This document shows positions 1 to 10,649 of a DNA stretch of 64,000 bases, piece after piece. Origin of the DNA: Cinnamomum chago (lineage: Eukaryota; Streptophyta; Magnoliopsida; Laurales; Lauraceae); NCBI GenBank assembly GCA_038049695.1, contig CP142452.1, positions 77,651,501 to 77,715,500 on the forward strand, read 5' to 3'. Under the pieces are notes generated by a model. That model saw nothing but the letters and a program-made list of their open reading frames with translations, had not been told where the DNA came from and did no database searches. A program made the translations under genes and the position numbers. Within the stretch, counting starts at the first letter, position 1. Each line of letters opens with the position of its first letter.

Positions 1-410
1 CCACCTGAAGGTCTATACCAGAAAGGCCAAAGCCCACAAGGCCCAGCAGTGAAGGACTCTTCCCTAGATCTCCAACGACACATCTTCTCACCTTCCTATT
101 TTGCTGGATTCCTGATTTTGCTAGATTTGATTTTGTTAGATTTCTTAATTTTAGTATTAGCTAATAGTTAGGGATAATTGTTAGAAAGTCTATCTTAGTG
201 TTGTTTCCTAAATTAATTGATTGAAGTCTTTATAAGGGATGCAATGCTTCTTAATCGACAGACAGAAAATTGAATGAAATTAAGTTTCTCTCCATTGTGA
301 GTTCTCTTTGTTTGTGGTGTGAGACGAAGACATCCTATCATAAGCCCTCTTTGGCTTAGAGTTCAGCCCATTGGCTAATCTCCTCTTCCCTACTCTACAT
401 CAGTTAGTGG
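1..410 (+). mobile_element. LTR fragment of a retrotransposon (U3-R-U5 like), in the ABCB intron
   Basis: The stretch reads like the right part of a plant LTR. It has an AT-rich promoter-like zone, a TATA-type motif TTTATAAGGG near 229-238, then a leader of the kind found in Ty3 elements, ending near ACTCTACATCA around 400-408. The sequence after it is not a clean primer-binding site, so the element is truncated or decayed. It lies downstream (minus strand) of ABCB exon 4, so it is probably inside that gene's fourth intron. The superfamily is inferred. Confidence 0.45.
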
Positions 411-832
411 CAATCTTAAGAAAAGTATAGATCTTTAAATAAATCAAGGAAACATAAGACAAGATAGCAATCCTATTCACATAACATATCAAAACAGTTC
501 AATATAATAAACAAAATTTAGAACAAATTATCAAGAATTTCTATTGTCTAGATAATGTTTATAAAGGCATCTTCCACATTGAACAATTTGACATGTTATT
601 GCAAGCTTCTTTATTTAAATAACCGAAAATAACATGACATGTTTCAACAAGCATGAATCATAGAATCCAGTATGTCAGAATGCAGTTTCTTCTTTATCAA
701 TAAAGTAAAAAATGCAGGGACAACAATAACAAGACCAAACTATTCCAAGTCAAGCAATACAACTTCAAAGTGAGCTAGTTTTATGCTCAAAATGCTCCAA
801 AATACATCTATACCACAATGGAAATGAAGCAC

Positions 833-3647
833 CTGCTCAGCAATGCTTGCTGCTTCAGCATATGCATCTTGAATATTTTCTGCAAGCCTGTGCAAAAATA
901 TGTTTGATATCCCCCCTGCGGCAACAATGAATGGGCCGGTGGCCAATGTTAGAAGTGCAATCTGCCAGCAGTTGATCAGACCAATGATAAGACCACCAAA
1001 AAATGTTGCCATGTTATGAATATAGTTTCCAACCTGTTACAATTATTTTTTGAAAAAAAAAAAAACAACAAGAAGAATTAGAGCAACTTCCATCAAGAAA
1101 ATCAAATTCAGCAAAGAAGGTAACCAAATGGCAAGGAAAAACAAAGGTTTCATATGTTTCATGGAGCAACTTCAAAGTTTCAAACATACTTTCTCACTGA
1201 GGGCAGATTGAATTAGAAGCACATCACTCAGCACTTGACTAACGATATCCCCATTGTTCCCATATGTATCAAAGAAACTCATGTCCTGGTTCAGTAATAC
1301 TTGGACATATTTTGACCTGATGACAGCAGTCTGCCTCTCTCCAGTAAGAATCCAGCACGAGACCTCTATTACACAGATTGTATCAGTGAAAGAAGTTCAA
1401 AACATTCGTGAATACCATAAATAAGCATGAGCGCTTATAATAATGTGTTTGATCATACCTATCCATCCAGCAGCAAAAACACCAGAAGCTATATAAATAA
1501 TGTACAAAGCATGCTGCAAAATAAACAACCAAGAAGTTAAAGCAAAATGGAACGAATTCTAGAATGAGCCGTGTAACAAATAATTTTTTTTAAGCCGGGT
1601 CTTCACATAAACATGCAACTGAAAGGAAACCACACGACTGCCATAGAAAAGCCATGAGACTACAATTAGGGACCAAACTAATGACAGAATCAATTGCCTA
1701 GTTATGTTACATTTGTCCCCAGACATGTATACAGCTTTCAATATATAACATCATACGACGGAAATCTCATTAGTGAACACAGGTTGTTTTCCTTCTCAAA
1801 ATAGATGGCTTTGATGATTGTGGTGAAGAATTTTCTGATTTAGTGGACATAATATTCTGAGGGATGGAAAACCAGAAGGCCACAAACCTAAGAACATGAC
1901 TTAGTAAGTTCCACATTCACACACCCATAACCAAACGGTGGGAGACTAGTTTTGAAAACAGTAGGAGCTTTCATGCAAATAGCACTGTACTTTAGTAAAG
2001 CTATTTCCAAAATAAACAATAATTTCAACAATAAACTTTATACTGTATAAGCCATGTTACCAATGTGTGAGTAGAGAGTTCAAACTTGGAACGAGCATGA
2101 AGAAATTAACAATACTTCTTCATCTTTTGAGTTGTTCTGCCAGATCGGTCCCTCAAGATATTTGGTCTCCACTCGGACCCAATGAAAAAAATTGGATCAC
2201 TTCTTATGGATTCATTGAGAATGATTCTGATATTCGTGGTTTAATCAGAGGACATATCGCTTCTAACATAGGAATTGCTGAAAGTAAAATTCGGGAAAAA
2301 GAACCCATTGTATGGGATATACTTCAAGAAGTTATGCAGGGGCATCCTGTATTGCTAAATAGAGCGCCCACCCTGCATAGATAGGCATACAAGCATTCTA
2401 GCCCATTTTCGAGGGCGGATTTACATCCACTAGTTCATAAAAGATTCAATGCAAACTTTGATAGGGATCAAATGGATTCCCATTCAAAGAGTGCATAACC
2501 ACATTGATAAGCTCACACCAACCCGTCAATTTAGGATCCAATTCGGGATTTTCCTTAGGAGGTTTACACCATGTCCAAGTAAGGAACCATGGCATATAGG
2601 TTTGGAACAGATTTGAAAAAGCACTATCTCGTTGAAGGGTTCTTCTACCTACTTCCCCCTTCTCGTTAATATTTTTCTACATGTTTATATTTTTATATTT
2701 TTTCCTAAACGTAACTCCGAATTGTTTTGTAGAACCGAATCAGCCAAAACATATTAGTTTGGAGGCCAAACCGAAATGGAGTTTGAAACGAAATTATCAT
2801 CCATGTTTGAGTCTCCTCAAATTGACTCGGTTATCCCTACTATCCATATCATTTGGTATCAAAGCACGGTTTTGACTATGGGAACTACATGCACAGAAGC
2901 AATGAACAACAAAGTTGATAAGCTAGAAGATGACATGCAGCTAAGGGCGGCAAATGACCCAAGTCGGGTAAAATCAGGTGTCAACAGGTTGAAGCTCAAC
3001 CGATATTTGAGTCCATTTTTATAACAGGTTAGGCAAACTCAACCTGTATATGATGCAGGCTGACCTACATGATCCGCGCAAAAAGAAAAAAGAGGAATAA
3101 GAGAAACAAGAAGAGGACTTTCCTCGATCGACACTGAGAGACAATCAAACTTTAAATTCTTTTTCATTTATAATCATATATAGCAGATCTAATGAGGGAC
3201 TATTGAGAAATCAATGGATATAACAAAATCGCAAAAAAAGTGTCAACAAGCAAGCATGCTGCAGCAAATCTGGAGAAAATGATAAGGGTTTGTCTCCTCA
3301 TCTTCTTTCATCTTGTGTTGGGCCACTACCCTACATCTGGTGGGCCATCTCTATCTTGATCATTGGTGGGCCATGCTACATCTCCTTCACACAGTGGTCA
3401 AGACGCAACTGTGTTTTATCCATCATCTCTCAGTGCGCCGGAGCTACACCCTTCCTCTCCATCTTTCTCTACGTCCTTTGTTCCTCTTTCTCACTAAGCA
3501 AAGGGAATAAAATAAAAGTAGAGTAGAGATGGGTTTTGTCATTGTGAAAGATATACGGGGAAAGCAAAGATGGTTTCTGTCATTGTGAAAGACATAAGGC
3601 CTGTGAAAGAGATAAGAGCAAGGGACATTTCAAATAAAGAGAAAGGA

Positions 3648-3710
<63 letters not shown>

Positions 3711-6700
3711 ACTCTCATTGCACGTGGATAATTACCATTGGGGAAGAAACATAAGTTGCCATAGACTCCTAAGTGGTAGGATAGGATTAAGAAGCAGGTC
3801 GCCCGGGTTATGAAGGTCAGCCCTAACCCACACCTATGTTACTGCGGGTCAGGTTTATCTGACCTGTGATTGATCCATATAGGATGCAGGCAAGGTTATG
3901 TGGATCAGGTCAAATTTTGCCACCTCTACATGCAATAATGCACAAAATCATTGAGTGAGAACAAGGAGATCCTAGCAGCCTTGATTGCAATACAATATCA
4001 TGTTATCTCATCCGTTTCAAAGGACGCCAAATCGGAAGGCTCTTATGGGAATGGAGGTCGGAGGTGGGAATGGCAGTGCAATCCCATTTAGCACAAATGG
4101 ATTTTCCAAAATTCACTAGATAAGATCCAACCGGTTAGGTCTATCGAGCCAATGGTTCTTTGCATACCAAAATATGCCAGAAGATCAAAAGGTACTAATT
4201 GCCTCATTCCACCTGGAGTGCAGTACAGTCCAGTGGTTCCGATGGTACGAATTAACCCAACCAAACCTCACATGCGAGTTGTCGGTGAAGGCCATTTGCG
4301 TGAAAGTTGGACCCACCGAGTAAGTAGATTTTTTTATGAATCTCTTTCTCGGGTAGGTCAAACTGGAAAGGTATATGAGTATCAAACCCAATTGGAAAGG
4401 TTAGCTAATCATGTCAATGAGTGGAGCGAAAAGGCCTTAGTAGTGTGTTTCATTGGAGGATTGAAGGATGAAATCACCCTCGACGTTAAGATGTTTTTTC
4501 TTATGTGCACTGCTGTAGGACTTGCTCACATGCAAAAGGAAGAATTACAGTGGGCTAGTCCATCTGCTATTGATTCCATGATTGGGCGAGTCAACCCATC
4601 TAACCATGCAGTACTGAACCAACTGTTATAGCATGAATAGAAAGACCTGATGTAAGAAAAATGAGAAGTTTTCGCCAGGTGGCTGCTTCAAAAAGCCCCA
4701 ACTGTTCTTGATCGAAGTTGGCAGCGATTAAGAGGAAGAGAAGGAAGCATCAGTTACAGACGAAGAAGTGGCACTCGAGATCTCCATTCATGCACTGTCA
4801 AGGGCGACATCACTGCACACCATGAGGGTTTATGGACTAATAAAGCACCAACCTGTCTAACCTTCTATGTATACTTATGTCTTACAATGCACGTTAACTA
4901 CAAAAACATGAAAAGGCAATATAAAACAATAACTAAGAATGATGCAACACACCCTATGGTAAAGAAAGCTGCTATTGGAGTGTAGAGGTTAAGGACCGAG
5001 ATAAAGATGTTGTTACAAAGTTTGGTAAGGGACTAGGAATGTGGCTGGTGTTGTGTATTCGGGGTTTTACCAATGATCAATTGTAAGGGAGTCGGTAGGT
5101 TCCTTGTCAAAAAAAAAAATGTGGAAAATTATGAAATGTGTAAGGGGGTCGGCGGGTTCCTTGTCATAAAAAAAATGTGGAAAATTATGAAATGTATAAG
5201 ACGACAGAAAAAAGTTTAAAAACTAGCAAGTAATTATTGTTGGGTAAAAAAAAAAGTAGTAAGTAATTTCTTTCCAGTTGGTTTTACTTCTACACTGGTA
5301 AATAATACCGGGATTCCCTTATGCTTGATGGACACCAAATCCATACCACATATGCCCTAGTTTCTCAGAACTGTCAAGCGCCAAGCCACACCAACATTTC
5401 AAAGTTCACAAGTATATCATCAGGGATCATAGGCTAAAAACAGAGTTCCATTGTCTCAGAATGATAACACAAGCATAATAACTGTACAAAATGAGGGGAT
5501 CTTCTGTATTAAAAAAAAATAAAAAATGAGGGGATCTTCTAGCATAGCCATATTTCCAGTGATGCACTGAGAGCAGTCACCTTTTAATACAGTTCCCAAT
5601 ACATAACAACAAAATCCTCCCAGGGTGACAGCAAGCAAGGATATGGTGGCCAACATTTTCTTTCTCTAGAATAGTAAGTAAAGGAATCTCTTGGGCGCTG
5701 AAGGGAGGCAATTTATTACTCTTCTTGATCTTCTCAATAATGTGGATATTCCGGAGGAAGGAGAGGACTGCAGGATTTGGGATGGAACCAATGATGGATA
5801 CTTCTCAGTCTCTTCATATTATAAATCCATATCCATTTCAAACAAACAAATGCAAAGAAGTCCGCTAGCTGGAGTTCGGAAAATCAAAGCTCCTTCTAGA
5901 GTGGCTACTTTTGGATGGCCGGTACTTCATGGTAGGATTCTAATTATGGATAACCTTAGGTGAAGAAGAAGAATCACGGTAAATGCTTGCCCAATGTGTT
6001 CGGCAGATGAGGAGATGGTAGATCATCTCATGTTTTCTTGCAAAGTTTCCCAGTCCCTGTGGATATCTATTTTGGCTTGGTTTGGAAGCAATTGGCTGTT
6101 CCCAAGCTCGATTTTAGCTCTGTTCGAGTGTTGGAAGACGCTGAAAAATTCACCTAGAGGTAAAGAAATGTGGAGGTCTTTTTTTCTTGGAATGCTATGG
6201 GTCCTATGGAAGGAAACTTAGACGCTTTGAAGGAAAAGCTGCCAATGTGGACTCGCTATTACTAATAGGAAGCCTCAAATTAACTATAGCCTCTTGGATG
6301 ATAGTCCTTCCACAATTCCAAAATTACTCAATAGAGCAAATTATGCTCAAGGGGAAGGAAGTCGCTTTTGGGCATGAAGGATTTTAAATTCTTTTGGGTG
6401 TCCTGTCTTTTGCTCTCCTTTTGTTTTTGGTTTGGGAGAGGGTTTGCTGTTCTTTCTTTTGTCCTTTTGGGTGGCCAGTCCAGAAGACTGAGATATATTT
6501 GAGAACGGGGGTCCATGTATACTTGGTATACTGGATTCTGGGTAGAGTCCTCATAGTATGGGGTCTCTAGGTATATGGGTAAATCTGTCAGCTGTCCTAA
6601 CGGATTGTATGGCTGTGCATCTCCAGATGTTCCTGGAAGATTACTCATCTGTGCAGTTTGGCTGTGAGTCAACCAAGGTCGAATGGCTCTGATACCAATA

Positions 6701-7500
6701 CTGATAAGTGAGAGGCGCTCGTCGGGTATGCCCGGAGACACTTCACTCAATCGTGGGCTGATTGCACGTGCTCAGCCTTGGCACCTATCAGAGTCCATGA
6801 GTGGATTGGCCACACATGCCAGGGGCGGAGAGTAGACCTACCACGGTCTGAGTCTTATAGAGTTCCACCTGGCTACCGCCACGGAGAGTGATCTGTACGA
6901 CTCTGCAGGACTAGTAGGCTCTGGTACCAACATGAGGGTGTGTGTGAGATTTTGTGAAAATCTTTAAAACTTTGAAAGAAAAGATAAGAGAAAACAGAGA
7001 TTATAGAATAGAGCAGCCATCAGGGATAAGCACAATCTAAATAATAGTCCATATTATAAACTAATCCTTATAAAATGCAATAACATGTGGGTTATGGTCC
7101 ACCTATGCTTCCGGTCATCCTAGTCTTTCTCTATAAGTAGGCTGGAACAGCCTCTGGGAGGAACAGTATTTTACTGTTCAGGCCATATAGTGTCAGGACT
7201 CATCTTCTAGCCACCTACAGTACTCAGACAGCAGGACACAAAAGCCTCAACGCCTTCAGCGGCTAAACAGCAACAGTCCATTATGGTCCATACTTAGGTA
7301 TCGGCTATCACTATGGCCTTACTACATTTGCTGGGATATGCAGAGAAAAAGTAAGCATGCAGAAACATAATAATGGAAAATAACACACATATTATTACAA
7401 ATTAACAGGACAGTTTACAAAATACAAACTATTATAAGAAAGGCATTTCCCATCCGGCTACTCCAGAAGAGGCCTTAGCCTGTCATACTTGTGGCATGCT

Positions 7501-7572
<72 letters not shown>

Positions 7573-9387
7573 ATCCTATCTTCTACTACAAGTTTCAAGT
7601 CCTTATATAGGCAACATTTCTGTCAGACTTCAAAAACATAACATCAAAATGGAATAAAAGATAACTCCCGTGGGTTCACGGGTCTTCTGTGCGGGGAACA
7701 ACATCATGGAGTAGTGCCGTCTTTCCTGTCTTTTTGGAATCTCGAGGAGATTCGCGGGAATTTCGGTCAAATGTCTCCTGCTTTTAACTGTTCGCTCTAT
7801 TATACTTCTCCTGTACTGTTTCTTTTTGGTAATGATAGTAACCATTCAAAATAAATAAATAAATAAAGTAAACTGGTGTGAACTCCACTGTCAGGCAAAG
7901 TTTATATGACCAAAAGATAGATCCTCACGGCTAATAGCAGAGTTCGGGAGTGATAGACCCTTTGGAAATTATAATTTGTTCTTTCTAAATGAATCCTCTT
8001 AACATCATTTGGTCTATTTAAGGTCCTGTCGTGTTTTTCTTTTCGTGCGTGGCAGTGAGGAACAAGATGCTATCAGTTAACCAGTTTTACAAGCATCCAA
8101 AAGAAGGAATAACAGCTAACTGGCATATGATGCGAGAACAAGATAGTACATCAATAACTTCATCTTTTCTTGCATTGTGAATTCACACGGGAGGTTTTAG
8201 TTCTTTTGCCCAGTCATTTCAGAAAGGATGCAGTGCAGAAGAGTCTTTTGGAATTTGGAGTTATGAATTCTAATATGATTCAATGAGAATGGGAGGTGGA
8301 CATAGAGACCAGATCATTTCAGAGACTACTTTCAGTAAATACCCATAACCTTTCAACTCAAAAGAAATCCTTCTCCCTAGAAATTCATTCAACCTCTACT
8401 ATCATCCAATCCCACCAAAATATTGTTTTATTAACTCCCTAAAACTAATTAATCCATGTATTAATTTCTACACTCGCAAAATTATAAAGTCAATTTGTTC
8501 ACCAACTCCAACTCATTCTAGAAGATTATAATTATAAAGAAAAATATATTGCAAACAAATAACTTCTTCAATGAAGTTCAACAACAATTGCACCAAATTC
8601 ACAACCAAATCAAGACAATAAATTTCAACTAAGTGCCGAAGGGCGTATTTGCATGCATCCCAAATCATAAGCAGTATGGAATTATTAATACTTTCCACAA
8701 CACATGGCAGTCATTTCACCAAAAATGAAATACCACACTAGTTGGGCAACACTACTTTTCTTCCTTGGCAGTCCCAAATCATCGTAAGTCCAAATCATCA
8801 ATTTTGATTGTGTTGTGAAGTAGTAAAAACATTATTCCATTGAATCCAATCATTCCCAAAACAATCTCGCCCATCAAAACATTCAAACCAATTGCAATCT
8901 CAAAATCAAAACATCCAAACCATCCATAATCAAATTACAACCAAACAAACATTCTAAAGACTAAAAGTAACTAAACACCCAACCAAAAACCAGCTCATCC
9001 ACAACATACCTTGACGAATTCCTGAAAAATCTCATCTTTCGTCCTCTCCCGCTCCATCAACAACCCCAACACCTTCCCGAAGAAATGCAAATACAAGACC
9101 AGAGCCATCCCATGCGCCGCAGCCGCGATCGATCCAACCCCCATCAGAACCCAATCAAACCCATCAGCGCATGCAAACAACCTGGAGAAAGGCACGGCCG
9201 CTGGCGGCGGCTCCATGTCCTCCACCTCCTCTTCCATCCCTCCGGCATCCTCCTCCAAACTCACCGGCTCCGCGTTCGAGTCCATGTACGGAGACGGAGA
9301 TTCCGGCGGCTCCGACACCTCCGACACCGGCGTCAACGGCTGTATGTGGGGCGGGGACCACCCGAAGAGGCCGCGTGAGATCATCAT
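833..9387 (-). CDS. ABCB6/20: ABC transporter B family member 6/20-like, N-terminal part (exons 1-4, gene continues off the left edge)
   Basis: Encodes the start of a full-size plasma-membrane ABC transporter of the plant P-glycoprotein (MDR) group; ABCB6 and ABCB20 are known in Arabidopsis as auxin exporters. Coding exons on the minus strand are 9387-9010, 1513-1459, 1365-1190 and 1033-833. All have GT..AG borders and compatible phases, giving about 270 residues without a stop. The start is the ATG at 9387, because the protein then begins [14 protein letters not shown], the invariant N terminus of this subgroup; an upstream in-frame ATG at 9408 is not conserved. An acidic linker is followed by transmembrane helix 1 (about residues 80-110), helix 2 in exon 2-3, and helices 3-4 in exon 4, ending at the conserved [16 protein letters not shown] segment. 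The nucleotide-binding domains lie outside the window. Intron 1 is 7.5 kb and full of transposons. The exons show no lesion. Confidence 0.9.
2075..2650. other. Nuclear insertion of plastid DNA, a mosaic of ycf2 and rpoC1 fragments
   Basis: Three pieces from non-adjacent plastid loci lie side by side in ABCB intron 1. From about 2080 to 2236 the plus strand encodes a ycf2-type segment ([12 protein letters not shown]..., [12 protein letters not shown]). At about 2237 it passes without a stop into an rpoC1-type segment (RGHIASNIG..., [19 protein letters not shown]) that ends at a stop near 2384; a more decayed rpoC1 continuation runs to about 2475. Around 2575-2650 the minus strand encodes another ycf2 motif ([10 protein letters not shown]). 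The part between (2476-2575) reads open on the minus strand but I could not assign it. The fused 105-codon frame is not a gene; it is plastid DNA joined during or after transfer. Confidence 0.8.
2941..3927. mobile_element. hAT-like non-autonomous element inserted in the gypsy gag
   Basis: The left end reads CTAAGGGCGGCAAATGACC and the right end, reverse-complemented, AGAGGTGGCAAAATTTGACC, so the termini are imperfect inverted repeats. The flanks ACATGCAG (2933-2940) and ACATGCAA (3928-3935) match at 7 of 8 bases, as expected for an aged 8-bp hAT target duplication. The body (987 bp) has no transposase frame; the open frames near 3290-3526 look like chance. It carries a long CT microsatellite. 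Confidence 0.6.
3650..3709. repeat. (CT)n microsatellite
   Basis: About 60 bases of nearly perfect CT dinucleotide repeat inside the non-autonomous element. Confidence 0.95.
5083..5197 (+). repeat. Tandem duplication of a unit of about 57 bp
   Basis: Two adjacent copies (about 5083-5139 and 5140-5197) share the order GTAAGGG..GTCGG..GGTTCCTTGTCA, an A-run, then ATGTGGAAAATTATGAAATG. They differ by a few substitutions and in A-run length. The region between the gag fragment and the LINE (4641-5680) shows no gene. Confidence 0.8.
5680..6500 (+). mobile_element. 5'-truncated LINE (L1 type), C-terminal end of ORF2
   Basis: The plus strand encodes the end of a plant L1-type reverse transcriptase polyprotein. 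It begins in the connection region ([10 protein letters not shown]..., [17 protein letters not shown]). It continues through a broken frame into the zinc-binding domain found at the C terminus of plant LINE and related RTs: C-P-M-C, then D-H-L-M-F-S-C and a W-rich tail (about 5985-6215). In-frame stops at about 5961 and 6219 show it is dead. The hydrophobic 3' stretch to about 6480, ending in a pattern like [14 protein letters not shown], is typical of LINE tails. Left of 5680 no LINE sequence is visible, so the copy is 5'-truncated. Confidence 0.75.
6490..7640 (-). mobile_element. 5' leader and start of the first ORF of a reverse-transcribing element (LTR retrotransposon or endogenous pararetrovirus)
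   Basis: Read on the minus strand, a TATA box (CTATATAAGG, about 7603-7612) is followed by a GA-rich leader of several hundred bases. A sequence like a tRNA-Met primer-binding site, TGGTATCAGAGCC, occurs at 6697-6685, and a variant TGGTACCAGAGCC lies near 6925. An open frame overlaps the second site (about 6750-6328) and runs into the LINE junction, so its end is foreign sequence. I could not assign the protein. A long leader with a Met-type site fits both Ty3-type retrotransposons and caulimovirid-like endogenous viruses; no reverse transcriptase or movement protein is present to decide. Confidence 0.5.
7504..7571. repeat. (CT)n microsatellite in the retroelement leader
   Basis: About 68 bases of CT repeat (GA on the minus strand), just downstream of the minus-strand TATA box. 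Confidence 0.95.
7650..9009 (-). other. Remainder of ABCB intron 1, no recognisable element
   Basis: AT-rich intronic sequence between the retroelement and ABCB exon 1. I see no gene, repeat array or clear transposon end. The donor site GTATGT directly follows exon 1 at 9009. Confidence 0.6.
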
Positions 9388-9886
9388 CGTCGTGGAAGAA
9401 AAACCCAAGCCCTAAAACCCTAACCCTACTACCCTAATTCAACCAAACCCAACAAACAGATTCATGAGAGAGAGAGAGAGAGGAAGATGAAACAGAAGAA
9501 GAAAGAGGGGGTTTTGGGGTGTTTTATAGGTTGCTGTGTGCAGCTTCTACCATCAGACGAGGCACGAGTCTGAGAGAGGACTCGGGTGAGTCGAGGACTC
9601 AGCGAGAGAGCGAGCCTCCTCTTTTTTTTTTTCTCTGGTTCTTTGTTGCAGAAGCGCTTCTGAAGAAGCTCAGATTTTTCTCCTCGGCGTCTTTCTGTTT
9701 GTTTGACTGTTAAAAGGGAAGAGTGAGAGAGAAGGAGAGGAAGAGAGAGAGAGAGGTTGTTTGTTGTTTGGGAGATTTATCCGACAGTGGAATTGGCAGG
9801 CATGATTGCAAAATTTTTTTTTTTTTTTTTCCTTCTTTATCAGCAGCCCACCAACACCAACTGCTCTAGTTTTTTTTCTCTCACCC

Positions 9887-9918
<32 letters not shown>

Positions 9919-9960
9919 CAACGGGAAGAATCTTGTCTTGTTGATGCTTGGACCGTCCAT
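9388..9960 (-). promoter_or_regulatory. Probable 5' UTR and core promoter of the ABCB gene
   Basis: Sequence upstream of the ABCB start holds CT/GA tracts common in plant 5' UTRs and promoters (GA run about 9470-9481, CT run about 9888-9912), and CCCTAA-type motifs at about 9411-9433. I see no unambiguous TATA box. The placement is inferred from the gene's orientation. Confidence 0.35.
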
Positions 9961-10106
9961 CTTGTCTTGTGGGGTCGTTTTACTAATCCAGATTGTTGGG
10001 ATGGCTCCTCCAGGTTAATTTCTGAGGCTGCCAATGTTGATTTGGTCCCGTTGAAAGTCAATTGCTGCCCTAAGAAAATCGAGTTTAGAGAGTGTGAAAA
10101 GGAAGG

Positions 10107-10645
10107 GGGCAAACGGGATGGTTTCTTATAGGAACCAAGGGGGACCTAATCTAGGTCCGAATCCATTTCTAAATAATGGTTTCGATTGTAGATTTGATTT
10201 TTATTTGGAATTTATTTTGTTAGTTCCAGACCTGATTCCGATAGAAAAATCTAGATCCGGTTTCGGAACCGGTCCACTAGAGGATCAGAGTCCAGTTTCA
10301 AATTCATTTCTAATCTCTCTTTATTCTTCATTTTTTTTAGAATAAGCATGTCATTCAACTTATAACAGTGTATCAAGTCTATTACCTCCAATATTATACA
10401 TACAAATGTGAAGAAAAATGTTAATTTTGAGGTACAATTTGCAACATCAAAGGCTCATATGCTGAGTCCCGAGTCTATGAGTTGGAACATATATGGCCCT
10501 GGAATCAGACTCATTTATCAATCGGAACCTAAATTGGTTTCCGGACCCATACTCATTTATGAGTTGGAAGCTAAAATAAGTTCCAAACTCGATTTTTTGC
10601 AGGTCGGAACTTCCGGATAATTGAAGAAGACATGTTTGCAACCTT
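10107..10645 (-). mobile_element. Small non-autonomous hAT-like element, copy 1
   Basis: The left end GGCAAACGGGATGGTT and right end ATGTTTGCAACCTTA mirror the ends of the copy at 12577-13099, and the interior matches that copy in reverse complement. Shared blocks include CCGGTTTCGGAACCGG-like stretches, a polyadenylation-like AT patch and repeated GGAACC/GGTTCC motifs. No transposase is present. The strand is given relative to copy 2. Confidence 0.65.
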
Positions 10646-10649
10646 AGTG

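Larger units (their letters stand above)
2850..4640 (+). mobile_element. Decayed Ty3/gypsy retrotransposon: primer-binding site and gag fragment
   Basis: A tRNA-Met type primer-binding site (TGGTATCAAAGCACGG, 2852-2867) is followed by an ATG at 2879 and a gag-like N terminus with a K-x-E-x-L coiled segment. After an insertion (2941-3927) gag resumes. Around 4150-4290, read in shifting frames, it shows the typical plant gag order: an F-A-Y-Q-N-x-P-E-D-Q-K-V block, then an A-S-F-H-L-E block, then a Q-W-F-x-W-Y block. From about 4365 to 4480 the frame encodes [20 protein letters not shown] and [16 protein letters not shown], the end of the gag domain. Several frameshifts are present and no protease, reverse transcriptase or integrase follows, so the element is a dead fragment. 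The 5' LTR boundary is not resolved. Confidence 0.75.

Noticed and set aside
2067-2384. 105-codon frame as a gene
   Set aside because: It is a chance in-frame fusion of plastid ycf2 and rpoC1 fragments within an intron.
9085-9437. Plus-strand frames of 66-97 codons
   Set aside because: They are antisense shadows of the GC-rich first exon of the ABCB gene, which has a conserved N terminus on the minus strand.
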